Assembly (NCBI RefSeq): GCF_019059575.1
Contig: NW_024883070.1
Coordinates: forward strand, 1 to 64,000
Length of the DNA: 64,000 nt
Reading direction: 5' to 3'
DNA from: Amphibalanus amphitrite
Taxonomy: Eukaryota > Arthropoda > Thecostraca > Balanomorpha > Balanidae
Part shown: in pieces, positions 59,001 to 64,000 of the stretch
Numbering within the stretch: the stretch's first letter is position 1
Layout of the letters: each line of letters begins with the position of its first letter
Translations under genes and position numbers: made by a program
Notes under the pieces: model-generated
Database searches by the model: none
Seen by the model: only the letters and a program-made list of their open reading frames with translations
What the model was told of the DNA's origin: nothing

Positions 59001-62000
59001 TTCGCGGTTGGAGGCGGTCGTTTTTTATTTTTGTTTGTGCGGTGTTTGCGTTTGTCGGCATGCGGGCGTTTTTAGGCGTTTGCGGTTGGCAGTTAGGGTG
59101 CGTGCGATGCGGGCGTCTTTTTTGCGTTTTTTTGTGTTTTTGTTTTGCGGTTTGCGGCGGTTGAGCGTTTTTTTTTTTCAATTTGCTTTCGCATTTGCTC
59201 ACCACGCAGCAAAGCAAGTGGCGCAGCCGCTTGTCTATATTACTATTTGAGGAGGGTGCGTCTGTCCGTTACCGAGGTCCCGACTTGGTCGTGCTTTGCG
59301 TGGACTACAGGCCAGACCGTTGCACCTAGCCCGGTGAAATTTGCACAACTTATAGATCAAGGATGCGCGACGTGCCTTTGAGGGGTCTCAGCTCGATCGG
59401 GTCGTTAGTGAGCGCGTGGCGCGTGCCCAAAAAGTGCAAATTCGCGTCATAGACTTTACATGTATAAATCGGCGTGCGAAATCGGGCGAAAACGGCTAAT
59501 TTTGGCCGACACGGGTCCAGTTCCCGTGCATTATCTTGGTGACCAGGGGTCCGACCGGCACAGGGAAAACAGCATCGTGTACAGAATTGAACGGGCTATC
59601 GAATGGTGTGCGGTGCAGGGGATGACACGCGCCATGTGCACCGGGGAGGGCACTTTTATGTGGAAAATTGACGTTTTGGACGGATTTTGGAATTGATTTT
59701 ATTTTTAGGTGACCGTTAAACGGAGCGAGTTGGAACAACCCCTGTTGGCAAGAGAAATGTACCGCCTCTCATGAGAAAATTGTGAAAAGCTGATTGCTCC
59801 AAATCAAGGTGGTACAAATCACGGAAGAAAATGGTGTTTGTCAATTTTGTGCCACTTTATTAATCACACGGGTTTTGCTCAATGATCTGATAGCTCTGGC
59901 AATAAACAAATTGCACCATTGGAAAGAGCATTCAATTCTGTCCAAGGCTCAGCCTTCATTTTTGCATGATGATCAACAGCATTCTTAAAAATGTAAATAT
60001 TCCAAACCATTACATTGTCATTTTTACCGGAATTCGTCGATGGCCATCAAAAGACTTCACGTCAGTTTTCGAATCATTCTAAAGTAGAAAGCATGATAAT
60101 ACGACACGGGCACCTCGATGCGATGTATCCTTTTTGTTTTATTACAAAATGCTTGGCCGTCAAAAAGAAATCGAACGAAATGGATACCAACCAGATCGAC
60201 ACAGACCAACCCAATACCCACGGGTCAAAAATAACCCTTCTTCGCGTTGCGGAGCACGCGGGTCACCCTAGTAGCAACTATAACACAATACAACAAATAC
60301 AAAATTTTTAACCCACGAGCCGCTGGGGGGCATAAAGTTGCCCCCCTTTACGTTTGGTGTTATATCTCCGAAACCGGATGAGATACGAAGCTGAAACTTG
60401 GCATAGCTTCAAATGAATACCTAGCGCATATTTGACGAAAGTTTGGTGGTTGTAGCTTTTAAGATGACGTCACAGTGACGTCATAAAGTTTTGTCGTTTT
60501 CCGATATGGAGCGTTTCCGATGTCGCTGACCACGAAAAGCAACGGTAAATGATCTAAACAGCACCTGTTGTCATTCTGACACATCTAAGTACACTTTCAA
60601 CTAGATCCTGACCAGTGATCGGCCCAATATATTCGGTCTCATATGTCGGATATATCGTGAGGAAACCCAGGGACGCAAATCTATAATTGGGCTTCTGACG
60701 TCACTGTGACGTCATTTCAAGTGGGATCGACACCAAATTTTGACACAACCTCGGCTAGGTATTCAGAAATATGTGTGCAAAGTTTCGTTTCTCTATCTCT
60801 TCGCGTTGCGACGATATCGTCGGAGAAGTAAAGGGGGGGCAACTATATGCCCCCCCCCCCAGCGGCTGGCGGGTGGCGCGGAGGCCCAGCGGCCGCCGGG
60901 TTAATAAACGATCCACACCGGCTGAGCATCACGAGTTATTGCTAGCGATCTGGCAGCATAGCGTCTGTGATGTTAGATGTCCCGATTAGAAGGTCTATCC
61001 GTGTGACGTCACAACTCACAAGTCACTTGTAGCCGTGTTATATGACGCCACTGCTCTCGTATGTCAGCCTGCACATGCTAAATGACGTCAAAACTCACTC
61101 GTAAACGTATTATATGACGTCAAAGCTCACTAGTAGACGTGTTATATGACGTCACTACTATCTCGTAGCCGTCATCGTTTTATTGTTGTTTTTTTTTTCG
61201 TTTTATTGCCTTGCTTTTTTAACTATCTCGTAGCCGTGTAATACGACGTCACTACCCAGTAAACATGCCGACGTCGGCCCAACGTCGGCCCGAGGCTCGG
61301 CCCGACGTCGGCCCAACGTCGGTTCAACCTCGGCCCGACATCGGCTGGACGTCGTATATGCCCGCATGTTCCGACGTCCAGCCGAAGTCCAGCCGACGTC
61401 GGGCCGAGATCGTTTGCCGAGGTTGACGAGATCGTTGGTCGTTGGACCGACGGGGCCGACGTCGGCATGTTTATTGGGACAACGCGCCAAAAATATCAAC
61501 CGGCGGTGGGATTCGAGCCCCCCAGTCGCCGACGTCGGCGTGTTTACTGGGACAACACGCCAAAAGGATCAGCCGGCGATGAGATTCGAACCCCGTGTCA
61601 TTCGAACGCGATGTTAGTGCGCTAACCACTACACCACGCAGCCAACTAACGAATTTGGTTTGTTTTGTTGTGTTATGCCCTTTCGGTCTGACAAGACCAT
61701 TTCAGAGCCGGAAGGATCATAGGATGGAGACATTGGTCTTCTCGGCGAGCACCCTGGGTCCAGTTCATATAGAGTCCCTGGTCCCATTGTTGTTACGTGA
61801 CACTTATTGGAAAGGGCGACCCCACAATGGATTCATATAGCCACTCTTACACACCTGCACCAACGTTTCCCAAAGTGTCCCTTTGATTAGTGGCACTTTG
61901 GCAAAGTGACACTTGCCGACTGGCCTTTCTATATGAACTGGGCTCGGCCCTGGTGAGTTGCCGGGGCTGAGCCTGACCAAAGGATAGGCCGAGCAGCCCC

Positions 62001-63201
62001 CAAGCACTCACCGCACCCGGCTACGGGCGAGCTCGGCTTACGGGCAATCCCAAATGGGAGATAAAGTTTCCCGTCCAGTCCGGATCAGGGGGTGGCGGCG
62101 TGGAGGAAGATTTGAGTTTCCTGAGGATATTTTGAATACAGAAGCTCTTTATGAAACATGAAACATGTATTTTATATTATTTTAACGGTCAAAACAGCGG
62201 CCGATGTCGGTCCGACGTCGCCCCGACGTCGGCCCGACGTCGGCTGGACCTCAGCAATTGATCTCGGTCCGACGTCGGCCCGACGTCGGCTGGACCTCGG
62301 CTGGACGTCGGAACATGCGGGCATATCCGACATCCAGCCGACGTCGAGCCGAGGTTGGACCGACGTCGGCATGCCGATGCCGAGTTGCCGACGTCACCCC
62401 GACGTCGGCCGACGTCGGGCCGACGTCGGCATGTTTACTGGGTACTCTCTCGTAGCCGTGTTATATGACGTCACTACTCACCTGCAGACGGCCTGCGCAG
62501 TGCACGTGTTATACGACGTCATTAATCATTTCTGTCTCTATATTATCAGACGTCACTAGTCACTACTCACTCGTAGACGGCCTGCACATAGTCTGTACGA
62601 GCTCCATCCTGAGCCTTGATCTGAACGCCCATCGTGGCTTCTGAAACATAAACGAAATAAATAACTTCAGTGCTATTTAATTGTGAGACTAGAAATACAA
62701 CGTCATCGTTTTATTGCCTGTCTCCCTGCTGAAAATGCGATGTATTAGGTACATGCATAAACAAAGTAAGTAAAACATGATCTTGCTTCATGTCTCAGTA
62801 CATATCAGGCATCATATCGCATAGTAGAATATCCAGTGCAAAATACACACAATATCTCTGTACATTTACGTGAATTTATGCATCAGTAGGTAATGCATAA
62901 CGGATGTGAAATAGCATGCCGCTAGTCATTCATAACCTCATGGAGCCCTCATTGCCCTAGTGCTACGCTAGTCACTAGCATGACCGCTGACCCAAACGTT
63001 CCGTTGTCCACGCCGTACCGCATATGATATCGAGTGTCGCCTTGGTGATGAATGGGAACACGTTCACGCGCTGGCCGCCAGTGTCCTTCAGCTTTGCCAC
63101 CAGAACCTGCGACTGCTCGTTGAACACGTCCATGAACTGGTCCAGAATGGTGAAGTGGAACGCCGGCGTCAGCATCTTGCGCCGCTTGTGCCACTTGGTG
63201 C
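28913..63201 (-). CDS. CYP4-like: Cytochrome P450, CYP4 type, nine C-terminal exons (about 380 residues)
   Basis: CYP4 enzymes are ER-bound monooxygenases that hydroxylate fatty acids, hormones or xenobiotics. Exons in gene order: 63201-63019, 62640-62571, 49955-49829, 46247-46175, 45790-45681, 40652-40537, 30809-30688, 30085-29906, 29076-28913. All phases agree; the total is 1145 nt, beginning two bases into a codon. Signatures: [14 protein letters not shown] (C-helix), I-helix [18 protein letters not shown]-helix [19 protein letters not shown], heme loop [11 protein letters not shown] and C-terminal [17 protein letters not shown] full CYP4 has about 500 residues, so some 120 N-terminal residues (membrane anchor included) are off the right edge. 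The gene is intact in what is visible despite more than 30 kb of intronic transposons and arrays. The clade within CYP4 cannot be set. Confidence 0.96.
29077..29295. repeat. Exon-edge array, P450 last-exon acceptor (about 66-bp unit)
   Basis: Four to five units with (minus strand) CCCCGCAG/GTCAGAAGTTTGC, the acceptor and first codons of the last exon. The functional copy is the lowest-coordinate one. Confidence 0.9.
29480..29905. repeat. Exon-edge array, P450 heme-exon donor
   Basis: 46-bp intronic units (ACCGGTCCCGTCC, CTAATCTGTC, GCTCTGTG) include at about 29777-29830 a second copy of the last 40 nt of the heme exon with donor: [11 protein letters not shown]-coding sequence then GTGGGTGG. 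The genuine exon end is 29906. Confidence 0.9.
29906..30085 (-). CDS. CYP4-like: P450 heme-binding exon
   Basis: 180 nt, phase 1 to 1. Acceptor GGCAG/AC, donor G/GTACGT. Contains [37 protein letters not shown] and [13 protein letters not shown], with the heme-ligand Cys. Confidence 0.97.
30116..30130 (+). repeat. tRNA B-box-like motif next to the heme exon
   Basis: GGGTTCGAATCCCG, a consensus B-box followed by a G-tract, about 30 nt from the exon acceptor. A SINE fragment is likely. Confidence 0.4.
30345..30687. repeat. Exon-edge array, P450 K-helix-exon donor (about 57-bp unit)
   Basis: About seven units. Minus strand: (C)TCAGACACCGTCATTG/GTCAGTTAGTGCGG, i.e. SDTVI plus the donor GTCAGT, then TGACGTCATCGG. 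The functional exon end at 30688 is the first copy in gene direction. Confidence 0.93.
30688..30809 (-). CDS. CYP4-like: P450 K-helix exon
   Basis: 122 nt, phase 2 to 1; acceptor TTCCCAG, donor G/GTCAGT. Encodes [19 protein letters not shown] followed by [21 protein letters not shown]; the ExxR motif is present (ETLR). Confidence 0.96.
30810..31177. repeat. AGGTCA-rich intronic repeat
   Basis: Irregular repeats of GGTCACAGAGG(G/T)CAGA. Rich in AGGTCA half-sites. Not derived from the neighbouring exon edge. Confidence 0.6.
31182..32199. mobile_element. TTAA-flanked MITE with G/C tracts
   Basis: Flanked by TTAA at 31178-31181 and 32200-32203. Ends CCCTCGCCAGCCGAGG and, inverted, GCCGGCCGAGG then AGGG. 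TTAA target sites suggest piggyBac-type mobilisation. No ORF; internal direct AGGTCA repeats. Confidence 0.5.
32259..33150. mobile_element. TIR element (about 0.9 kb), non-autonomous
   Basis: Left end TAGGGGAAGTTGGGGCAATG, right end GCGTTCCCCCAACTTCCCCTA in inverted orientation. Several internal (G)GGGCAATGCCG-like boxes echo the end. No transposase. Its right end is included in the 428-bp repeat that flanks the LINE. Confidence 0.65.
32983..33410. repeat. 428-bp direct repeat flanking the LINE, left copy
   Basis: Identical by eye to 39778-40205 (offset exactly 6795). It contains the right end of the TIR element and the start of the CACCTCTAGTGACCC array. Behaves as a very long target-site duplication. 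Confidence 0.85.
33613..34893 (+). CDS. LINE ORF1, RNA-binding protein
   Basis: 426 residues. Acidic/Ser N-terminus, a coiled coil (about 95-175, heptad Leu/Ile with [17 protein letters not shown]), then an RRM-like/L1 ORF1 C-terminal-type domain around [18 protein letters not shown] and [18 protein letters not shown]-terminal 100 residues Pro/Ala/Gly-rich. It should bind the LINE transcript. Very GC-rich, unlike ORF2. Confidence 0.75.
   Translation: MSASVQTFRSSDSGNFAMDSDSGDDPTFTDCQASGSESASGTFGGRKRQLFLHDMVRSADGKRAKRQAAGRGSGSPGDPLAPAAGRAGAGPASEPVQLSAAALAEIKQLIDQSNANVIRALEAKLESVERRLNMLEGECMEKDCKIQQLSKQLDQQVRANEELDSRLEELDMNGRLSSLILACDAFKAHPRSASVEQLVVTVLNQRVPGLSVTTADLQAAHKLQNDSKVFCKFTKRQVRDAVYESRFDMVRFREGNTGRDGRQLAPLYISESLTPRNRLLYDELLRAKRPESGGLIASVFSRRGVVWCRTERGGANLRVRDEADLRRILGGRRFPVQQRVSGRGVLPRTSPAARRPPDSDSFDGRPPPRRAAADALPGPPGDSGAAGSRGTAAEPRETASVADSGATAPPGLPSAGGVAGSSSAPA
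34894..35797. other. LINE inter-ORF spacer
   Basis: Short ORFs only; no domain recognised. An internal promoter or translation-control region is possible but not visible. Confidence 0.5.
35798..39650 (+). pseudogene. LINE ORF2: endonuclease-reverse transcriptase, one frameshift
   Basis: The main open frame is 35961-39650 (1229 codons). The endonuclease start ([18 protein letters not shown]) is in another frame from 35798 and shifts at the T8 run near 36001-36008. Seen in the long frame: AP-endonuclease GDFNI (about residue 101), SRIDYVF and SDHSF (about 187); reverse transcriptase [29 protein letters not shown] (about 556), FQGSPLSG (about 617), YADDTTLF (about 657); a C-terminal CxxC...H...C cluster ([17 protein letters not shown]). 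This is typical of L1/Tx1-group LINEs. A single homopolymer change separates it from an open gene, so assembly error is an alternative. Confidence 0.85.
39778..40205. repeat. 428-bp direct repeat flanking the LINE, right copy
   Basis: Same sequence as 32983-33410; continues on the right directly into the array at 40206, which shows that the original locus was on this side. Confidence 0.85.
40100..40530. repeat. 27-bp minisatellite beside the P450 I-helix exon donor
   Basis: Units of TTGCACCTCTAGTGACCCGAG. It starts within about 10 nt of the donor at 40536 but does not include exon sequence, unlike the other arrays. Confidence 0.85.
40537..40652 (-). CDS. CYP4-like: P450 I-helix exon
   Basis: 116 nt, phase 0 to 2; acceptor GTTTCAG, donor AG/GTAGGT. 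Encodes [19 protein letters not shown] and [19 protein letters not shown]; includes the oxygen-activating (A/G)GxDT core. Confidence 0.97.
40688..40745 (-). repeat. Single decoy copy of the I-helix exon 5' edge
   Basis: Repeats the acceptor CTGAAACAC and about 50 nt of the exon with a 3-nt deletion (GTGTCGTGACC). It is placed upstream in gene direction, with AGGTC repeats between. A one-copy version of the acceptor arrays. Confidence 0.85.
40746..41342. other. Intronic stretch
   Basis: No exon or repeat recognised between the I-helix exon copy and the Helitron-like element. Confidence 0.5.
41343..42942 (+). mobile_element. Helitron-like non-autonomous element, copy 1, with TAGGG array
   Basis: Starts TCTACTATTATAAATC after an A and ends CAGTTATCGCGTAAACCTG (imperfect hairpin), TACCTCTAG. 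TC...CTAG (CTRR) ends, a near-terminal hairpin and no target duplication are Helitron hallmarks. The centre (about 41805-42750) is a (TAGGG)n minisatellite with TAGTG/TAGGGG variants. No Rep/helicase ORF. Confidence 0.65.
42943..44902 (+). mobile_element. Helitron-like element, copy 2, head-to-tail with copy 1
   Basis: Begins TCTACTATTATAAATC immediately after the CTAG of copy 1 and ends with the same tail before a T. Contains two TAGGG arrays (43490-44055, 44180-44712) separated by a second copy of the post-array tail (GTTGAGTT(C)AAAAAGG...), so it has an internal duplication. Confidence 0.65.
44903..45241. repeat. Intron with short GTGACCTCTGACC units
   Basis: About seven degenerate 25-bp units of CACACCACGTGACCTCTGAC (45080-45241), grading into the exon-edge array that follows. 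Confidence 0.6.
45242..45680. repeat. Exon-edge array, P450 exon 5 donor (60-bp unit, seven copies)
   Basis: Minus-strand unit: GGGAGGAGGTCGACACGTTC, ATGTTCGAG/GTCAGTAGG, TCATGTGGGGGTCACGTG. It repeats the [10 protein letters not shown] codons with the donor. The period is a multiple of three and stop-free. The genuine exon ends at 45681. Confidence 0.95.
45681..45790 (-). CDS. CYP4-like: P450 exon before the I-helix
   Basis: 110 nt, phase 1 to 0; acceptor GGCTTCAG, donor GAG/GTCAGT. Encodes [19 protein letters not shown] followed by [18 protein letters not shown], the standard CYP4 lead-in to the I-helix. Confidence 0.96.
45791..46174. other. Intron with a GC donor
   Basis: Starts (minus strand) CAG/GCGAGTTCC, so it is a GC-AG intron if the exon model is right. 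No repeats noted. Confidence 0.6.
46175..46247 (-). CDS. CYP4-like: P450 small exon (VIRTRREEL)
   Basis: 73 nt, phase 0 to 1; acceptor TGTCCAG. Encodes [18 protein letters not shown]; phase 1 at the GC donor joins to GT AAG of the next exon, giving Gly. Fits the CYP4 linker after FTDS. Confidence 0.85.
46281..49302. mobile_element. 3.0-kb TIR element, non-autonomous, with nested MITE
   Basis: Left end CAGGGAGTATGCGATTTCAG and right end with its complement, both next to TTA/TAA. The arms are over 200 bp and contain internal CCTAGGGTCGTTGCAAC repeats in both orientations. The left arm is interrupted by the MITE at 46486-47406; arm homology (TCATCGAGTCTC(A/G)TTTCAC) resumes after it. The interior holds GGTCAGGTCA-rich sequence and no transposase. 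Confidence 0.75.
46486..47406. mobile_element. piggyBac-type MITE (TTAA target) nested in the TIR arm
   Basis: TTAA at 46482-46485 and 47407-47410. Inverted ends CCCGGCAGTTGCTGGGG and CCCAGCAACTCGCGGG. Removing it restores the interrupted arm of the host element, which confirms the insertion. Confidence 0.75.
49303..49828. repeat. Intron with GAATAGTGAGAA repeats
   Basis: From 49370 to 49600, irregular units of ACAGAATAGTGAGAAGCACAG. They contain a GTGAGAA motif but no recognisable exon sequence. Confidence 0.6.
49829..49955 (-). CDS. CYP4-like: P450 exon 3 of window
   Basis: 127 nt, phase 2 to 0; acceptor TTTCAG, donor TCG/GTACGT. Encodes [20 protein letters not shown], then [22 protein letters not shown], matching the CYP4 F-G region (RPWLHPD..., LKVLHGFTD). 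Confidence 0.95.
49956..50167. repeat. Weak exon-edge duplication, P450 exon 3 acceptor
   Basis: AAACAC(C/G)ACCTCGCC(C/T)A followed by ACTGA(A/C)A at the exon edge recurs at 50131-50157; a shorter CTCATACTGAAAC copy lies at 50032-50044. Confidence 0.6.
50895..51215. repeat. GGTAGGGGTAGT minisatellite
   Basis: Central array of the Helentron-like element. It creates spurious Pro/Leu/Thr-rich and Gly/Arg-rich ORFs. Confidence 0.9.
51269..51828 (-). repeat. 3' LTR (in element direction)
   Basis: 560 bp; differs from the other LTR at one noticed position (AAGCTCGCG versus AAGTTCGCG). It adjoins the polypurine tract at 51829-51845. Confidence 0.93.
51874..55908 (-). CDS. pol: Gypsy-type pol: protease, reverse transcriptase, RNase H, integrase
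   Basis: 1344-codon open frame in the -1 frame relative to gag, overlapping it by 247 nt, so frameshift expression is likely. Order: aspartic protease ([13 protein letters not shown], about residue 113), RT ([25 protein letters not shown] at about 420), RNase H ([21 protein letters not shown]), a long Ala/Pro/Arg linker (about 690-840), integrase zinc region (HPGVKASL...CSSC), catalytic core ([32 protein letters not shown]) and a GPY/F-like end ([11 protein letters not shown]). No chromodomain seen. The N-terminal part upstream of the protease is out-of-frame gag overlap. All key catalytic motifs are present. Confidence 0.93.
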   Translation of the reverse strand: MGPSSCRPIQWPQSGWTSTCCQLHSTRPAAILQRPATTSLQGAPVLRPGGPHVQALVPVAEEGGRQDGALLPAWFSPASGKLEGQALATATRGLPLFRVAAQAGASTLHFIVDTGAGVSLVPQDVVKGAILQPTAVRITTASGAPLPTHGEVLLSFVIPALRRSFLWSFVVADVTAPLLGHDFLAHHNLLVDCGSQTLLDSVTSLRSPGAPVDRPGPGAFLVNQSDSLPPKVQTLLQQFPSLLMPLQLGTEADACPIPASHNIDTGSSPPTFASPRRLPPDKLEAAKKTFDTLLEAGIIRPSNSPWASPLHMVPKKTPGMWRATGDYRALNGKTKPDRYPLPHIHSISTRLHGMRVFSKVDLLRAYHQIPMSPQDVEKTAVTTPFGAYEYVFMPLGLRNSGATFQRVMDQLFRQVSCVFVYLDDVLIFSPDAEQHHKDLQTVLGILHRHRLRISLDKCDFFKSQVVYLGHTVSAEGLRPPDAKIEEIADLPTPPDSTALRRFLGMVGFFRRMIPHFAEIVHPLTELMKHNQKSTNLPWTETELAAFTDIKEALQTACTIRHHLPSCETYHLVTDCSQVAAGAALYQIVDGHPVPVGFFSKKLSDQQRRYSTYDRELLAAYLAVLHFRHLLEGRVVALFTDHRPLTTAFLSPQTAKSDRQQRHWSVISEYVSSVQYVRGADNVVADCWSRPVTPDALSPPDQSSETSPPTGSLLATLSSAATAPVGAGARPESPPVTVSDGARARPVPPPVAARAVRLEPPPVAAPDSARARSERPPVAAPDRARARPDPPSAALSSTAADTGMTPVTAAPHPATESLAAAAPPSTTPTASVNAATVDAADLHAIAEAQRDDQETAAYSDRLTPFPLSADLTVLCDTTLTLPRPFVPVPLRTHVFEQVHSLAHPGVKASLQLVKSRYFWPDMDRCIRRWVRECSSCQSSKVHRHTKTVPSPFSLLSDRFETIHIDIVGPLPPSIPHGESFTSPCRYLLTCVDRSTRWLEAAPIADISAATVAAAFMDVWVARFGVPLHVVTDRGTQFESALFRQLAEILGFHRLRTTAYHPKTNGMVERQHRTLKSAIIASKKQWLQALPVVLLGIRAAMNETGYAPFTAVTGGMLLQPRISVDRQPAPDGAAETVGELARRLARTDFLSPSEGSHHGLTQPHMPTDLSTCSHVWLRVDRVRRPLEAPYIGPLRVLRRWDRWYQLELPSGKSDTVSVERLKPAYLPQSPPPGGLGGAAAAPPLPPVQSGTTTSPSVEPGRADAALSPLPGLASAAPPVHASSSPPAEPDRADVAPPPSAPPRRGRRLGGQSSAPASPPSPVPVRPQRDAVYTRAGRRVRFRVPPS
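55662..56549 (-). CDS. gag: Gypsy-type gag
   Basis: 295 residues. A capsid-like helical region with [27 protein letters not shown] and [12 protein letters not shown], then a basic Ser/Arg stretch and a short Cys/His cluster ([18 protein letters not shown]) as in CsRn1-type gag. Its 3' end overlaps pol. Confidence 0.85.
   Translation of the reverse strand: MMPDPVDDGRALSGDTVVPVTGGAAAAAAPTDSATGAVQHVSVKPPAFMETAVQGWFAIMEAQFHLAKITSDTTRFYHVLAALPPTTVSKLDTSVLGSSSYATLRDAVCSLYERTRSELFDQLISKVQLTGRPSLFVRELQEIGRKVGVGDDLVRHKLLQSLPPTVGTVLAAQRDLTLHQLGKLADELMPLLQTSCLAATAQPQPPSTSQQQHQWDHRPAARSSGRSRDGPLPAASSTPRGLQPFYRDQRPQVCRAHLYFGQEARTCKPWCRWPKKGDAKMEPSSRRGSPQRPGN
56653..57212 (-). repeat. 5' LTR (in element direction)
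   Basis: 560 bp, begins TGTGGTGCCGCGCAG and ends ACTTCA on the minus strand. The primer-binding site follows within a few bases at 56652 downward. Confidence 0.93.
57314..57446. repeat. 58-bp tandem duplication
   Basis: TTCCGTCCATATCTATGCTT, CTAGACGACACATCGATTTG and ACACCATTCGA occur twice in tandem, in the 3' part of the Helentron-like element. Confidence 0.85.
57510..59233 (+). mobile_element. Helentron-like element 2 with GC-rich minisatellite
   Basis: Begins TCTATACTACTATTTGAAC directly after the terminal hairpin of the previous element and ends in the same hairpin (CAAGTGGC GCA GCCGCTTG) at 59233. The 5' 700 bp match 50168-50890. The array at 58245-59100 repeats GCGGCGTTTGCG, GTTGGCGGCGGGCGGGCGCG and ATGCGGGCGGTTTT. 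No Rep/helicase gene. Confidence 0.65.
59234..60307. mobile_element. Start of a third Helentron-like element and unassigned intron
   Basis: TCTATATTACTATTTGAGG at 59234 is the same 5' end, again abutting the preceding hairpin. Homology fades after about 59400 and no 3' hairpin is seen. The remainder has no recognisable gene. Confidence 0.5.
60312..60900. mobile_element. TTAA-flanked MITE
   Basis: TTAA at 60308-60311 and 60901-60904. Ends CCCACGAGCCGCTGGGGGG and the inverted CCAGCGGC/GCCGCCGGG, with a C-tract inside. Same style as 31182-32199 and 46486-47406. Confidence 0.6.
60990..61254. repeat. Exon-edge array, P450 exon 2 donor, left part
   Basis: Units of (minus strand) GTCTACGA/GTGAGTAGTGACGT then CATATAACACG, with variants. 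GTCTACGA/GTGAGTAGTGAC is the end and donor of the exon at 62571. Split from its right part by the TIR element at 61255-62442. Confidence 0.85.
61580..61650 (-). repeat. tRNA-related (SINE-like) sequence
   Basis: Minus strand: A-box TGGTGTAGTGGTTAGCGC and B-box GGGGTTCGAATCTC at tRNA-like spacing. A second partial B-box lies at about 61505-61525. Acceptor stem not convincing, so tRNA-derived. Confidence 0.55.
61655..62140 (-). repeat. Dispersed repeat, copy 2 (related to 14041-14400)
   Basis: Shares CCCTTTCGGTC, GACCATTTCAGAGCCGGAAG and CACCGCACCCGGCTACGGG with copy 1. Interrupted by a 185-bp MITE at about 61758-61943. Confidence 0.65.
61758..61943. mobile_element. 185-bp MITE nested in the dispersed repeat
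   Basis: Ends CCAGTTCATATAGA and TCTATATGAACTGG are perfect inverted repeats; internal AGTGTCCC/AGTGCCAC repeats. Absent from the other copy of the host repeat. Confidence 0.75.
62443..62570. repeat. Exon-edge array, P450 exon 2 donor, right part
   Basis: Two to three further units before the functional donor at 62570, with the same ATATGACGTCACTACTCAC core. Confidence 0.85.
62571..62640 (-). CDS. CYP4-like: P450 exon 2 of window
   Basis: 70 nt, phase 1 to 2; acceptor TGTTTCAG, donor GA/GTGAGT. Encodes [20 protein letters not shown] then VY, the CYP4 motif following IICE. Confidence 0.95.
62641..63018. other. Intronic stretch
   Basis: AT-rich, no repeat or RNA recognised. Confidence 0.5.
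63019..63201 (-). CDS. CYP4-like: P450 exon 1 of window (C-helix)
   Basis: 183 nt, phase 1 to 1; acceptor GGTTTCAG, donor G/GTACGG. Encodes [37 protein letters not shown] and [15 protein letters not shown]. WxxxR heme-contact residues are present (WHKRR). Preceding exons are outside the window. Confidence 0.96.
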
Positions 63202-64000
63202 CTGAAACCGGATCATTGAGGAGGCTGACATAGCGTCGTATTTTACTATGGTTTTCTTTTGACGTTTTGAGGTATCTAAATGTTTCAATAATCAATGAGT
63301 TGTTAAGCACTGCTTTTTAAAGTGTCTGTCTGTTATTTCGACACCTTTTTTTAAACCCCACATTTGTTCTCCGGTGAATTTCGGACAAGTTGGTTAGAGA
63401 CCTTCAAAAAGGGTACAATCACTCGATTTTTCTCAAGTTTGTCTGTCTTGGCAGATAAAGCAATACCAGAACAGGCCTACTGTGAGACGCGGTAGTAACG
63501 TTCCGGCGTATATTGGTGCTCCGCTCCAACTGACCACCAAGGGACCAGGAACCCAGCCGGCCGGCCGACTGCCGGAGGGCAGGGCACGGCAGTGGCGTCT
63601 CCAGGGACTCAACTCGGGCACACACTGGCACACCACGCGCAATGGAGGCGGGGACACCAGCACATCTCCCCTCCCCTCAGGGGTCCCACCTGAGCTCATA
63701 TTACAGCCGTAAGTACCAGCATAACGTAACAACGAAAACAACTTGACAACAAAACAACAACAAAATAACTTAACAAGTGAAAAGAAACATCACGCTGCGC
63801 ACACGCAAGCCTATCATTACATCTCCTCTATCAGACGCCGCGGCCGTCTCCTCGTCCGCGTCGACCGTCGGAGCGGCGGTTCCTCGGCGAGACGGGACGT
63901 CCCCTGAAGCGGCTGTCGGCCTCCGCTGGGCACCTCGGCGCGACGCTGCCCGGTCGGACCTGAGTTGTCCGATGCACCGCTCCTCTCCGCTAGACACGGT
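63202..64000. other. Intron of the P450 gene up to the window edge
   Basis: No P450 exon found here. From 63480 to 63710 and 63820 to 64000 the sequence is GC-rich with short ORFs that match no family I recognise; they may belong to a transposon. Confidence 0.45.

Larger units (their letters stand above)
61255..62442. mobile_element. TA-flanked element with GACGTCGG palindromic ends
   Basis: CCCAGTAAACATGCCGACG at the left and its complement at the right, TA on both sides. Subterminal blocks (61262-61475, 62195-62440) are dense in the palindromes CCGACGTCGG. Internal ends (61479, 61548) suggest a compound of smaller foldback units. Contains tRNA-like sequence, a dispersed repeat and a nested MITE. 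No transposase. Confidence 0.7.

Noticed and set aside
58220-59217. 314-codon plus-strand and 174-codon minus-strand ORFs
   Set aside because: Shadows of the GC-rich Helentron array; composition follows the repeat period.
63770-63997. Minus-strand ORF at the right edge as a P450 N-terminal exon
   Set aside because: Arg/Ala-rich, no membrane anchor or P450 motif, no credible splice sites.

Overview
The window is eukaryotic: GT-AG introns with consistent phases, a Ty3/Gypsy-type LTR element, a LINE, Tc1/mariner-type elements, Helitron- and Helentron-like elements, tRNA-related repeats and long minisatellites. The genes are animal. Their content (an arthropod-like IKK tail, a CYP4 P450, a secreted lectin-like protein) fits an arthropod, and a marine crustacean such as a barnacle is plausible; that species-level guess is weak inference.

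Layout. (1) 1-18462, plus strand: the C-terminal part of an IkB-kinase (IKK beta/alpha type) gene, nine exons (1140-18462) encoding 398 residues and ending in a NEMO-binding-like motif; the kinase domain lies off the left edge. (2) 18463-24600: intergenic, with two copies of one degenerate mariner-like element in opposite orientation. (3) 24706-25527, minus strand: a short secreted protein with a C-type-lectin-like C-terminus, with a TATA box about 450 bp upstream. (4) 28913-63201, minus strand: a cytochrome P450 of the CYP4 type; nine exons cover about the last 380 residues and the N-terminus is off the right edge. Its introns hold a two-ORF LINE (33411-39777), Helitron-like elements with TAGGG arrays (41343-44902), a 3-kb TIR element (46281-49302), a near-intact Gypsy-type element nested in a Helentron-like element (50168-57509), a second Helentron-like element (57510-59233) and several TTAA- or TA-flanked MITEs.

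The most unusual feature: in all three genes, minisatellites start at exon edges, and each unit contains the exon edge plus its splice site (or stop codon). Acceptor-side arrays have the functional exon as their last copy; donor-side arrays have it as their first. I see this at roughly half of about 38 exon edges: IKK exons 1, 3, 4 (both sides), 5, 6 and 8, P450 exons 2, 5, 7, 8 and 9 (including its stop codon), and both ends of the lectin-like gene, plus a few single or weak copies. The result is dozens of decoy splice sites and many spurious long ORFs. The arrays are old enough to have been split by later transposon insertions.

The genes are not an operon. IKK acts in NF-kB/Toll/IMD signalling, the P450 in fatty-acid or xenobiotic hydroxylation, and the lectin-like protein is probably extracellular. 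What they share here is local sequence dynamics, not a pathway.
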